Program-made: the position numbers and the translations under genes
Notes under the pieces: generated by a model
The model's database searches: none
The model's input: the letters and a program-made list of their open reading frames with translations, nothing else
What the model was told of the DNA's origin: nothing
Origin: DATAZK01 sp965199805
GTDB lineage: Bacteria; Actinomycetota; Actinomycetes; Frankiales; Frankiaceae
DNA length: 64,000 bases
Assembly: GCA_965199805.1 (NCBI GenBank)
Contig: CBDATO010000003.1
Location: forward strand, 434,001 to 498,000
Direction: 5' to 3'
Shown here: piece after piece, positions 1-6,939 of the stretch
Layout: every line of letters starts with the position of its first letter
Position numbering within the stretch: the stretch's first letter is position 1

Positions 1-21
1 GCCCGACGTCGCGGCAGGCAG

Positions 22-64
22 AAAGAGCCCCGAAGGCGTCATTTGGACCATTTTTGGGCTCTTT
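22..64 (-). terminator. Inverted repeat just past the terminase stop codon
   Basis: A 9-bp perfect inverted repeat (AAAGAGCCC at 22-30, GGGCTCTTT at 56-64) separated by 25 bases lies directly downstream of the terminase gene, which ends at 67. On the minus strand it would form a stem after the stop codon. The loop is long and there is no U-tract, so it could be a weak terminator, an RNA processing site or a binding site. Confidence 0.35.
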
Positions 65-66
65 CC

Positions 67-1665
67 TTACAGGGCGTACATGGTGTAGTAGTCCGCAGGC
101 TTATCTTCCGGGATTCCGTCGGCGATTGCATCCCAGCAGGCCTCGTATGCGAGCGCATCGGCCATGACAGCGTCAATTTTGCGCATCGAGTCAGGTGATT
201 CTTTCTTGATGAGCACCAAAGGCTTGTCCGCGCTGCCTTTGACCTTCCGATAGGCGTTTCCGTAGTGCAGCGCGACCGCGGAATCGTCGTCGTGAGTCAC
301 TGCATGCTGGGTAATGGCCGTGTGGAGACGTTCCAGGGCGGCTGCCATGGGCGTATCGCGGTTGGTCTCCCAGGCGGCGACCGCCTCGGGCCATTTGCCG
401 GACCATCCGTCGACCTCGTCACGCCAATGCGGCGGGTCGGCGTAGAAGCGGATGACGTTGTACTTCGCCATGGCGATGCCGATGGCGGCCTGGACCTCTT
501 GCTGGGGCACTTCCCAGCGGTCAGTGGGCTGCAGGTTGCGCGGGCGCTCCCAGATGCCCAGCGTGAACAGGAACCCGTCGAGGGTGCAGCCGCGCAGGAC
601 GGTTGAGTCGCCGGTGCGGCTGCCGTCGAAACCCATGGTGATCTTGGTGCCGGCCGGCGGCTTGTTGTCCACCAGGTAGCGGTTCGCGTCCTTGCACTCC
701 TGCCAAGCAGCGACGTCGATCCAGGCGCCGGCGCCGGCAGCCATGATGTTCAGGTAGTAGCGCTGGGCGTCTGACGGGTCGGTGCTGGTGTCCCGCAGGT
801 CGCGGAAGATCCGGTCCAGGTTGACCCAGCCGCCGCGCTCTCGGGCGGTGTCGCCGTAGACCTCCCGCAGAGCCTTGCGGACGCTGTCGTCGTCGTTGAA
901 GTCGACGACGAAGCTGGGCTCCTGGTAATCGAGCAGGATGCCTTCGCGCTCGCCCTTGCGGTAGCCGACGATCGTGTTCTCGCAGACGCTGCCGGCACCA
1001 GGCTCGGGAGCGTTGGAGAGCTCGATGGTGAGCCCGGACATCTTGGCGACGTTGCGGCGCAGCACGCCGGCGAGGCGCTGTCCCCCGTTGGACTGCCGCC
1101 AGTGCTGGGTCTCCTCCAGAATCGCCGCGGTGACCCGCTGACCTTCACGCGAACCGCTGGAGGACGAGACCGGCATGATCGTGCCGCCGTCCGGCAGCAT
1201 CACCTTGGTGGCGCCGGGGTTGATGCCGGGGATGGCGTCGTCGAGGTCGCCGAGCTCGCACATCTGGACGACCAGCGAATAGACGTTGTCGGCCTGGTCC
1301 TCGCTCACGCCGGCGATCTGGATGACAGGTGTCGCCTGCGGCCGGCCTACCGGCTCCCCCGCGGCGCTGTAGCCGTCGGGGACCACTGGTGCGCCGGCGA
1401 ACGCGAGCGCCAGCGCAGCCCCCGTCGGGCTCTTGCCGGTGCCCTTGGGCTTGATGCGCGCCGCGCGGCGGTACTGCAGGTCCAAGCCGTACGGCTGCTG
1501 GACGCGGAACAGGTTGACGATGAAGGTCTTCTGGTCAGGCGTGAACACCCACGGTTGTCCACGCAGATCCCCATCGGGGACGCGAAGGTAGGCCTCGCAC
1601 CACTGAATAACGCCCCAGCCGAGTGATGGGAACTCGCCCGGATACGCCGGCTGCCGCCAAGGCAT
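67..1665 (-). CDS. Phage terminase large subunit
   Basis: About 532 residues, the usual size for a large terminase. It should pump DNA into the prohead, with an N-terminal ATPase and a C-terminal RNase H-like nuclease. A Walker A-like motif KPKGTGKS (around residue 74) and an acidic Walker B-like AAILEE (around 180) are visible, and MGFDGSRTGDST (around 345) looks like the first nuclease motif. The open frame extends upstream, but ATG at 1665 is preferred because it forms a TGATG junction with the upstream gene, and MPWRQPAYPGEFPSLGW is a typical terminase start. It is the last of three overlapping genes with the small subunit. Portal and capsid genes would lie beyond the left edge. Confidence 0.9.
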   Translation of the reverse strand: MPWRQPAYPGEFPSLGWGVIQWCEAYLRVPDGDLRGQPWVFTPDQKTFIVNLFRVQQPYGLDLQYRRAARIKPKGTGKSPTGAALALAFAGAPVVPDGYSAAGEPVGRPQATPVIQIAGVSEDQADNVYSLVVQMCELGDLDDAIPGINPGATKVMLPDGGTIMPVSSSSGSREGQRVTAAILEETQHWRQSNGGQRLAGVLRRNVAKMSGLTIELSNAPEPGAGSVCENTIVGYRKGEREGILLDYQEPSFVVDFNDDDSVRKALREVYGDTARERGGWVNLDRIFRDLRDTSTDPSDAQRYYLNIMAAGAGAWIDVAAWQECKDANRYLVDNKPPAGTKITMGFDGSRTGDSTVLRGCTLDGFLFTLGIWERPRNLQPTDRWEVPQQEVQAAIGIAMAKYNVIRFYADPPHWRDEVDGWSGKWPEAVAAWETNRDTPMAAALERLHTAITQHAVTHDDDSAVALHYGNAYRKVKGSADKPLVLIKKESPDSMRKIDAVMADALAYEACWDAIADGIPEDKPADYYTMYAL

Positions 1666-1847
1666 CAGTCGGTCTCCGGCTGCTGCGGAGGAACCCAGTG
1701 GAAGGCGCCGTGCTCGAACTGGTAGGAGCCCTCCTGCGGATCGCGCTCCTCGCCGATGACGGACCACTGCAGGACGAACCCCGTTACGGGGTCATCGAGC
1801 TCCACCGACATGCCGCACAGCGGGCCACCGATCAAGGGCAGCTTCAT
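1665..1847 (-). CDS. Small phage protein with GGPL-G motif
   Basis: A 60-residue protein between the terminase subunits, overlapping the upstream gene by 4 bp (ATGA) and the downstream one by 1 bp (TGATG), so probably translationally coupled. It starts MKLPLIGGPLCGMSVELDD. The IGGPL-x-G motif near the N-terminus followed by an aromatic C-terminal part (YQFEHGAFHWVP) is shared with the 71-residue protein at 5549-5764. The two look like members of one family of small actinophage proteins. Function unknown. Confidence 0.7.
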   Translation of the reverse strand: MKLPLIGGPLCGMSVELDDPVTGFVLQWSVIGEERDPQEGSYQFEHGAFHWVPPQQPETD

Positions 1848-2296
1848 GCCGACATGTCCACGACTCGAAAGGTCTGGGCGGCAGCAGCCGAGCTGGGCGT
1901 CGCGACCTGCTCGACCGACTCCGGGCCAGGCTTCACCGCGCCCAACGACATGCGCAGCCGGGTCCGGTCGGCCACCGTGCCGCCCAGTGCGGCCTCGGTC
2001 GTGCGGATTTCGCTCAGCGCCGCGACCAGCGACTTTGCATCAGTTTCGGGGTCATAAACGAGGTCGACCAGGGGCGCCAATAAGATTAGGCGCTGCCAAT
2101 CGCTCGGAAAGAATGATTCTGCCTGCGGACTTGTGCGCCACGATTTGTACCAGGCCGCCGTTTCCGGGTGCCAATCACGCTTCGGTAGCGTCGGCGACTT
2201 CCCCTTAAAGCCTTCCGGGGGAAGAATATGCACGTCATATTTGCCCTGGTTCGGCTTCAGGGCGGTCGACTTCACAAGCGGGCCTCGGGCACCCAT
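1844..2296 (-). CDS. Phage terminase small subunit-like protein
   Basis: 150 residues beginning MGARGPLVKS, an N-terminus I associate with P27-type small terminases, which recognise the packaging site and hand DNA to the large subunit. The body has the helical pattern of the family (LPKRDWHPETAAWYKSW around residue 40; SDWQRLILLAPLVD around 65). The open frame continues upstream, but ATG at 2296 has a GGGAG Shine-Dalgarno sequence 8-10 bases before it. The gene overlaps its downstream neighbour by 4 bp and heads the terminase operon. The family call rests on the N-terminus, size and position. Confidence 0.7.
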   Translation of the reverse strand: MGARGPLVKSTALKPNQGKYDVHILPPEGFKGKSPTLPKRDWHPETAAWYKSWRTSPQAESFFPSDWQRLILLAPLVDLVYDPETDAKSLVAALSEIRTTEAALGGTVADRTRLRMSLGAVKPGPESVEQVATPSSAAAAQTFRVVDMSA

Positions 2297-2391
2297 GTCG
2301 GGACTCCCAAAAAAGATCCTGTCGGACGTTGACGCCGGCCTCAGAGGGGGTACTGTGTCAGTAGTCCTCAAGGACCAACAAGCCGAACGGT

Positions 2392-2426
2392 AAACCCCCT
2401 GCGCAAGCTCGCGCCGGGGGTTTTTT
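2392..2426 (+). terminator. Intrinsic terminator-like hairpin
   Basis: AAACCCCC (2392-2399) pairs with GGGGGTTT (2416-2423), with an inner GCGC/GCGC pairing, and the plus strand ends in a run of six T. This is the best-formed rho-independent terminator in the phage region. It points along the plus strand although flanking genes are on the minus strand. On the minus strand only three U follow the stem. It may insulate the terminase operon or end an antisense transcript. 2297-2591 contains nothing else I can support. Confidence 0.6.
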
Positions 2427-2591
2427 GATGCCCAAAACCCAGTCAGACTGCGAGCCGTGGGCACATCGGTTTCGCGGAATGGCTGGAAATGGGTGGGGCA
2501 CCCCACCCCTCGGCGTGTCGGCCTGTTTTGGGGCTGCGCAAGGTGAACTTTGGGTTAACTCTTCTTGGACATGTGAGCGTGCCTGCTTGGG

Positions 2592-2936
2592 CTAGATGAG
2601 TCCTCGTCGTTCGAGCCCGGTCTTGCGGTTGTGGCATGAGGTGCACATGGGCTGCAGACGTGACCATTCGTCTGGTTTATCGACGCCATTGAGTAATAAT
2701 TGGACGCGTGGAATTACGTGATCTGCGACGGTTGCTGGCTGGCCACAGGCACAGAATGGGTGGGATTTGAGAAAGCGTGCGCTATTGAGATGCCATTTAC
2801 GGTCGTAGCCTCGTGCTGATGCTGTGGCCCGGTCTGGCTCGGTGTAGGGATGCTTATCGCATCGACCCTTGTTTATTGCCGTCTTGGTAACAAAGGCGCT
2901 GCAGCCAGGCGTGGCGCAGATGGTCCTAGCTAGCAT
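2592..2936 (-). CDS. HNH endonuclease
   Basis: 114 residues from ATG at 2936. The C-terminal half is a classic HNH/zinc module: CACGQPATVADHVIPR (first Cys pair and the catalytic D-H), then LQPMCTSCHNRKT (second Cys pair and the final H-N). Small HNH enzymes beside terminase genes are common in tailed phages and can be needed with terminase for DNA packaging. The N-terminus has another Cys pair (CATPGC). The start overlaps the stop of the upstream gene by 7 bp. A longer start at 2972 is possible but would extend further into the upstream gene. Confidence 0.85.
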   Translation of the reverse strand: MLARTICATPGCSAFVTKTAINKGRCDKHPYTEPDRATASARGYDRKWHLNSARFLKSHPFCACGQPATVADHVIPRVQLLLNGVDKPDEWSRLQPMCTSCHNRKTGLERRGLI

Positions 2937-3937
2937 GACAGCGTATCGAGGCGGAGCCGCCCGTGTTCCCACTGGATATGTCGCGGCTGTTGTGCACCAT
3001 CCACAAGAAGACCGACTGCACCCTGATGCTGAGCCAGACTCTCAACGCTCTCACCGAGCATTCTGGCCAAGATCAGGTCTGGGTCGACGGATGCTGATTG
3101 CATCACTGGGTGTACGTCAGACGTGGCGCCATGATCCAGATACGGTATTCCGTCTTTGAGCGACGTGCGACTCGGGTACATGTTCACGCGGATGCGACTG
3201 CATTCGCTCAAGATGATTGCCAGCAGTGCGCGCACCTGCACTGGGTGGAGGCACAGCTCTTGGGCTGCTACGAAGGCCGGGTGCTTGCGCAGATGCGCCA
3301 GGGCGGAGCGGTCATCAGCGGCGCCTATAAGGGCAACATTCTTGAGTCGTAGCATAACGATGTACGGCCAACCTAAAGGAACCGCAAAGTCTAGGTCGCA
3401 GACGTCACAATCGACCGACTGCGTATCGAAGCTGAAGAAGGTGGAGCGTCCAGGGGCGACGCGCACCGTGCCACGCACCTCCTGCAGAAGGTAATGCAGG
3501 TCATTCATAGCTCGAAGGTCGGCGGCCAAGGCTAGTGGTGGGGCATTGCCGACCCGTCGATTCGACGACAGTGACATGTCCTTCAGACGCGTCGCATACG
3601 AGACCTTGGCCGCCCAAATGCGTTTGTCGCTTTCGGGCAGCAGGGCGACCGCACGAGACCCCACGTCGAACGCTCCTGCCAAACGACTCTCGACGGCACC
3701 TAATTTATGTCTGTTGCATGACACGCATGCTGGCACCTTTATGTAGGCGATGGACACGGTCCTTTGTCCAAAACCTGACGTGATCTCTGACAAATGTCGA
3801 CGTCCGTGGAGGCGCTTCCGTACCCATTTCGAGAAGACGTCTTCCTCGGACTTGTTCGTCTTGTTCAGGGTGGTCCCGCAGACGAAACACTCATCCTCGG
3901 CCAGGCTTTGACGAAAAGAAGCTGAACCAGCTGTCAT
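2930..3937 (-). CDS. HNH-like zinc protein of unknown function, possibly catalytically altered
   Basis: 335 residues. The N-terminus resembles an HNH-fold nuclease: CFVCGTTL (around residue 17), SEEDVFSKWV (around 30) and VPACVSCNRHKLGAVE (around 68). In the usual form the middle motif is EHVFPKW-like; here the His position reads D, so activity is uncertain. The remaining 230 residues match nothing I recognise and include a hydrophobic patch PLGWPYIVMLRL. Base composition from about 2600 to 4100 is less GC-rich than neighbouring genes, suggesting separate acquisition. It reads into the small HNH gene and is divergent from the DUF4236 pair. It could be a phage-borne accessory or defence gene. 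Confidence 0.65.
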   Translation of the reverse strand: MTAGSASFRQSLAEDECFVCGTTLNKTNKSEEDVFSKWVRKRLHGRRHLSEITSGFGQRTVSIAYIKVPACVSCNRHKLGAVESRLAGAFDVGSRAVALLPESDKRIWAAKVSYATRLKDMSLSSNRRVGNAPPLALAADLRAMNDLHYLLQEVRGTVRVAPGRSTFFSFDTQSVDCDVCDLDFAVPLGWPYIVMLRLKNVALIGAADDRSALAHLRKHPAFVAAQELCLHPVQVRALLAIILSECSRIRVNMYPSRTSLKDGIPYLDHGATSDVHPVMQSASVDPDLILARMLGESVESLAQHQGAVGLLVDGAQQPRHIQWEHGRLRLDTLSC

Positions 3938-4116
3938 ATGAGCGCCCTCCGCATCTTGATGAGTCTGCTACGTTTGCGATTAAGCGGCTACGACTAGCGT
4001 GACGGCAAGTACGCAGGACCGTATGTCGCGACGTCGTCGGCTTACAGATCTTGAACCGAGGCGGGCATGCCGCGAAATCTGCTGGCTTGACCGCCTGTTC
4101 GTGGTAAGCATCCGTC

Positions 4117-4287
4117 ATGGGTCTCGCATTCCGCAAGCGCATCGACGTCGGTGATCAGACTGCGGTCAACGTGTCAAAGGGCGGGGCGTCGCTGAGTAAG
4201 AAGGTGGGCCCGGTGACGGTGAACAGCCGTGGTCGCGTGACCGTGCGCCTCGCCAAGGGTTTGTCGTACCGGAGTCGCTGGAAGTGA
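4117..4287 (+). CDS. DUF4236 small protein
   Basis: A 56-residue protein beginning MGLAFRKRIDVGDQTAVNVS and ending GLSYRSRWK. The pattern MGL-FRK-I--G-----N-SK-G-S--KK-GPVTVNSRGR-TV-L--GLSYR is the hallmark of DUF4236, a short basic beta-rich domain usually at the N-terminus of bacterial proteins. Here it stands alone. The gene is on the opposite strand to the rest of the prophage and overlaps the next gene by 4 bp (GTGA), so the two form a separate transcription unit of the kind seen for phage morons. Molecular function unknown. Confidence 0.8.
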   Translation: MGLAFRKRIDVGDQTAVNVSKGGASLSKKVGPVTVNSRGRVTVRLAKGLSYRSRWK

Positions 4288-4628
4288 GCCAGGCGAATCC
4301 AGTCTCGGTCGTCGCCTTCCTGAACGCGGTTGCCGATGAGATTGCGCCAGACCAGGCCATTGACGTTCGCCGCGTGATGGATTACGTGCTGGAAGAGGTC
4401 ACGCTCGCCCTCGGAACAGGTGAGGGCGAAGTGTTCATGGAGGCGCTCGGGCGCCTTGAGGGTCAGCGCATATCCGAAGGTATCCCAGATCTATTGCACT
4501 GCGCCGCGGCGATCATGTTGGCTGGCGTCATCTGCAACGCTGCGGTCCGTTCGGACTCGGGCGACGCCCGCCTGGTGATGCAAAGACTTTCCGCCGAGTT
4601 TCAGGTGGCCGGCGACATCCACGCATAG
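4284..4628 (+). CDS. Hypothetical protein coupled to the DUF4236 gene
   Basis: 114 residues from GTG at 4284, which sits inside the stop codon of the DUF4236 gene (GTGA), implying coupled translation. The predicted protein is acidic and mostly helical with alternating hydrophobic positions (VVAFLNAVADEI, VMDYVLEEVTLALG, LLHCAAAIMLAGVICNAAV). No signal peptide or clear membrane segment and no family that I recognise. The plus-strand orientation inside a minus-strand prophage suggests expression in the lysogen. Confidence 0.7.
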   Translation: MSQANPVSVVAFLNAVADEIAPDQAIDVRRVMDYVLEEVTLALGTGEGEVFMEALGRLEGQRISEGIPDLLHCAAAIMLAGVICNAAVRSDSGDARLVMQRLSAEFQVAGDIHA

Positions 4629-4779
4629 CTGCATCAGGTCCCGTGGTCATGGGCTGATACGACGATGGCGACCGACCAAGTTGAGAACAACCCACGGCCA
4701 ATCAGCCCGCCGTGACGAGGTCGGTTTTTACGTGGCTGCCCACGCCACCGCGTAGATCAGTCGTCCGCGACGGTCTCCC

Positions 4780-4932
4780 CTATGGAGTATCGGTCGACTC
4801 TTCAGCCTGGCGGGCCTGGGCCTGCTCCCAGCGCCGCTTCTTGCCCAGCGCGCGGCCGGTGAGTTCCTGCTCCTCCTGGGGCACCTCGGCGTCGGTGTTC
4901 GGCTCGGGCTCGGTCGTCTCGTTCTCGGTCAT
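4780..4932 (-). CDS. Small acidic/charged phage protein
   Basis: A 50-residue product beginning MTENETTEPEPNTDAEVPQE and ending in a basic then acidic segment (ALGKKRRWEQAQARQAEEST). It is rich in Glu, Thr and Gln and probably disordered with one short helix. The ATG overlaps the stop of the RNA ligase gene by 4 bp (ATGA), matching the coupling used throughout this operon, which is the main reason to call it real. It is the last gene of the early operon. Function unknown. Confidence 0.65.
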   Translation of the reverse strand: MTENETTEPEPNTDAEVPQEEQELTGRALGKKRRWEQAQARQAEESTDTP

Positions 4933-5552
4933 GCTGACTCCTTGATTCGTGACGCTACGAGTAGGTCTCTGACTTTGAGCTTGGCCATGCGGCCGTCAGG
5001 GTGATGCCATACGAGGCCTTCCCAGCCCCGAATGCCAGCTATGAGCACTTCGTGGACACCGAAGGGCTCATAGGCGACGGGCATGGTTGCAACCACCTCG
5101 GCCCTGGTAATGCCGGTGTCGGCCATCCGCGTGGCATCCGCGTGGCGAATCAGCCGATGCTGAACGTATCCCTCGGGATTTCCGTTGATCTTTGGGCCGC
5201 AGAGTTCGTAGGTGCCGAACTGAGCAACATGCGGGTCGCAGGCTTCGCAAAACATCTTGAAGAACGAAGACTGCTCGATTGGCTCCCAGCCGACCTGCTT
5301 GCTGGTCTTCTCGTCGACGTCGATCGGGGTGAACCATGGCGGCGCCGTCTTGCCTGGTTTGACCTCGCGACGTGCCCACCAGCCGGCGTCGTCATGCATG
5401 ACACAGGTGCCGTCGTATTTGCGAGTGGGCAAGCCTTCACCGGCGATGACCCATTCGCAGCCGGGCGTGACCTGATTGGTGTGTACGTAGCGTCCGGGCG
5501 GTCCGAGCTCGCCGGCGAAGTCGCGGACGTACAGCGTGGGGATCTTCTTCAT
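4929..5552 (-). CDS. Phage RNA ligase (nucleotidyltransferase superfamily)
   Basis: 207 residues with the signature of covalent nucleotidyltransferases: motif I K45-YDG, where Lys45 would carry the AMP; motif III-like TYELCGPKINGN (114-124); motif IV WEGLVW (177-182); motif V AKLK (190-193). There is no OB-fold or kinase-phosphatase extension, so it matches compact RNA ligases of the phage type that reseal cleaved RNA, for example tRNA cut by host anticodon nucleases. No polynucleotide kinase partner is visible in the window. The frame is open for 106 more codons upstream, but ATG at 5552 forms a 4-bp overlap with the preceding gene. DNA ligase is less likely because of the small size. Confidence 0.85.
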   Translation of the reverse strand: MKKIPTLYVRDFAGELGPPGRYVHTNQVTPGCEWVIAGEGLPTRKYDGTCVMHDDAGWWARREVKPGKTAPPWFTPIDVDEKTSKQVGWEPIEQSSFFKMFCEACDPHVAQFGTYELCGPKINGNPEGYVQHRLIRHADATRMADTGITRAEVVATMPVAYEPFGVHEVLIAGIRGWEGLVWHHPDGRMAKLKVRDLLVASRIKESA

Positions 5553-5764
5553 GCCGCGGTCGGCACGTAGATCAGCTGACCGTTTCGGTACTCGTACTCG
5601 AATGGCGTGACGCCACTGCTCGGCATCCACATGCAGCCGGTCAGGCGAACACCTTCCTGCATGCTGGCGAATCCCCCATTGCTGCCGTCGAGTGGGCCAC
5701 CGATGTAAGGGACGGCGACGAAGGGCGCGATGGCGTAGCGCTCGGGTGCCTGACTCTCGGTCAT
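5549..5764 (-). CDS. Small phage protein with GGPLDG motif
   Basis: 71 residues from ATG at 5764, which overlaps the preceding stop by 4 bp. It contains VPYIGGPLDGSNGG (around residues 19-32) and ends FEYEYRNGQLIYVPTAA. The GGPLDG motif and the aromatic Y-x-Y-x-N-G-x-L-x-Y-V-P tail match the layout of the 60-residue protein at 1665-1847. These look like two diverged copies of one small family in the same prophage. Function unknown; a small beta-sheet protein is likely. Confidence 0.7.
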   Translation of the reverse strand: MTESQAPERYAIAPFVAVPYIGGPLDGSNGGFASMQEGVRLTGCMWMPSSGVTPFEYEYRNGQLIYVPTAA

Positions 5765-5964
5765 GACGTCTCCTCGTTGTTGTACTGCTGGGACTTTTCG
5801 TCGACCAGTGCACGAATGCGGTCCCAGGCGTCGACTCGCTCGTTTGCACAGCACGGCTGACAGCAGGCAACGGACTCGTAGTCGCGGAGCAGGTCCTGCA
5901 GGTCGGCCAGCGAGACCGGCAGGTAGGCGTTCTCGACGATCGCGTTGTGCTGTGCGTCGTTCAT
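5761..5964 (-). CDS. Small phage protein with CCQPCC cluster
   Basis: 67 residues from ATG at 5964. Notable is the cluster ACCQPCCANERVDAWDRIRALVDEK, four cysteines in six residues followed by an amphipathic helix. The Cys cluster could bind a metal or form disulfides. The gene is joined by 4-bp overlaps on both sides (ATGA at 5961-5964 and 5761-5764). No family recognised. Confidence 0.65.
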   Translation of the reverse strand: MNDAQHNAIVENAYLPVSLADLQDLLRDYESVACCQPCCANERVDAWDRIRALVDEKSQQYNNEETS

Positions 5965-6188
5965 GCCGCCATCTCCATCTGCTTCAGTCGGAATCGCATG
6001 GCGCCCTCGTGCATCGCCATGAGGGTGGATACGGGGTGCACCGGTCGCGGGCTCGCGCACCGGCGCACCGTCTGCATCACGGCGGTCGGGAACGGCGCGA
6101 GGTACAGCTCGAAGACGCGGTTGGGCCGGCCGGCCAGGTACTCCATCCGCTCTTGGACTAGACCTGCGGTGATCTCGTAGTCGGTCAT
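5961..6188 (-). CDS. Small phage hypothetical protein
   Basis: 75 residues beginning MTDYEITAGLVQERMEYLAG. The body is basic and helical (VFELYLAPFPTAVMQTVRRC; MAMHEGAMRFRLKQMEM). Start chosen at 6188 because it gives the 4-bp overlap common to this operon rather than the longer start at 6218. No family recognised. Confidence 0.65.
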   Translation of the reverse strand: MTDYEITAGLVQERMEYLAGRPNRVFELYLAPFPTAVMQTVRRCASPRPVHPVSTLMAMHEGAMRFRLKQMEMAA

Positions 6189-6424
6189 GCCGTGACCTCG
6201 TCCTTGTCCTCGAACCACGTCGGCTCCTTAACTGATCGCTGGGTCACCCACACCAGCTCTTCACGCTGGGCGGTGCGGATAGGACGCCGGAGCAGCCGGC
6301 GCCAGGCGTGCTCGAAGCGGTTGCCGAGCACGACGGTGACCAGCTCGGTCGTGCCATCCGACGTGTCGATGTGCAGGCCTACAGCGTCGTGGCGCATTCG
6401 GTAGGCCTTCCGGTCAGCGGTCAT
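6185..6424 (-). CDS. Small phage hypothetical protein
   Basis: 79 residues beginning MTADRKAYRMRHDAVGLHID. The pattern (HIDTSDGTTELVTVVLGNRF, then AWRRLLRRPIRTAQREELVWVTQRS) suggests a small alpha/beta protein with a basic middle. Coupled by 4-bp overlaps to both neighbours. No recognised family. Confidence 0.65.
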   Translation of the reverse strand: MTADRKAYRMRHDAVGLHIDTSDGTTELVTVVLGNRFEHAWRRLLRRPIRTAQREELVWVTQRSVKEPTWFEDKDEVTA

Positions 6425-6690
6425 GCTGCCGCCTTGAACTCTTCGAGGGACTGGGCCGTCAGCAACGCATCGCGACGCCGGCGCCGGTAGGCCTGCATTG
6501 CGCTCTTGCACTCGGCGCAACGGCAGGCGTACGTCATGTAGCCCGAGACCGTGCCGTGCTTATCCGCGGGCACCGGCTGGCTTTGTACCCAGGCCAGGTA
6601 GCGCCGTTGTTCGCGGTTTTTCGCTATCCGACATTCGAGGCAGCGACAGCCTTGAGCGTAACGACTTGCCGTGCCATGTCGGACGGTCAT
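6421..6690 (-). CDS. Phage protein with two tandem HGT-Y-CRC-C zinc-binding repeats
   Basis: 89 residues built from two copies of one unit. Copy 1 (around residues 5-31) reads HGTASRYAQGCRCLECRIAK followed by a basic helix; copy 2 (around 45-72) reads HGTVSGYMTYACRCAECKSA followed by YRRRRRD. Each carries H-G-T, an aromatic, then C-R-C-x2-C, so one His and three Cys could hold a zinc ion, with the Arg-rich helix contacting nucleic acid. Single-unit versions are, as I recall, common in actinophages. Start at 6690 by 4-bp overlap with the previous gene. Function unknown. Confidence 0.75.
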   Translation of the reverse strand: MTVRHGTASRYAQGCRCLECRIAKNREQRRYLAWVQSQPVPADKHGTVSGYMTYACRCAECKSAMQAYRRRRRDALLTAQSLEEFKAAA

Positions 6691-6923
6691 GCCGCTTCCT
6701 TCCTCGGGTACACGTCTTCCGGTGCGAGACCACACATGGCGAGCAGCAGCCGGCGGTCTTCGTCGTTCTCGGCGCATTCACAGACCCTCAGCTGGGCCCG
6801 GTGAATGACGTCCTCGGTGGTGTTGCAAAACTGGCCGAGCTTGCGCCGTAGGGCCAGACGCTCCTCGCGTAGTTGGCGGGCTGCTTTCAGCTGGGCAACC
6901 CCGATGTTCCGTACTTTCGTCAT
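6687..6923 (-). CDS. Small phage helical protein
   Basis: 78 residues from ATG at 6923, with GAGG about 12 bases upstream. The first half is a basic helix (AQLKAARQLREERLALRRKLGQ) and the second contains CNTTEDVIHRAQLRVCECAEN, with Cys residues that might pair or bind metal. It follows the WhiB-like gene after a 16-bp gap, the only junction in this string without an overlap. Function unknown. Confidence 0.65.
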   Translation of the reverse strand: MTKVRNIGVAQLKAARQLREERLALRRKLGQFCNTTEDVIHRAQLRVCECAENDEDRRLLLAMCGLAPEDVYPRKEAA

Positions 6924-6939
6924 GTCTTTCGACCTCGTT

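Noticed and set aside
3891..4142. 83-codon minus-strand frame in the intergenic gap before the HNH-like gene
   Set aside because: It overlaps the start of the DUF4236 gene and of the HNH-like gene, has no Shine-Dalgarno sequence and no recognisable pattern.
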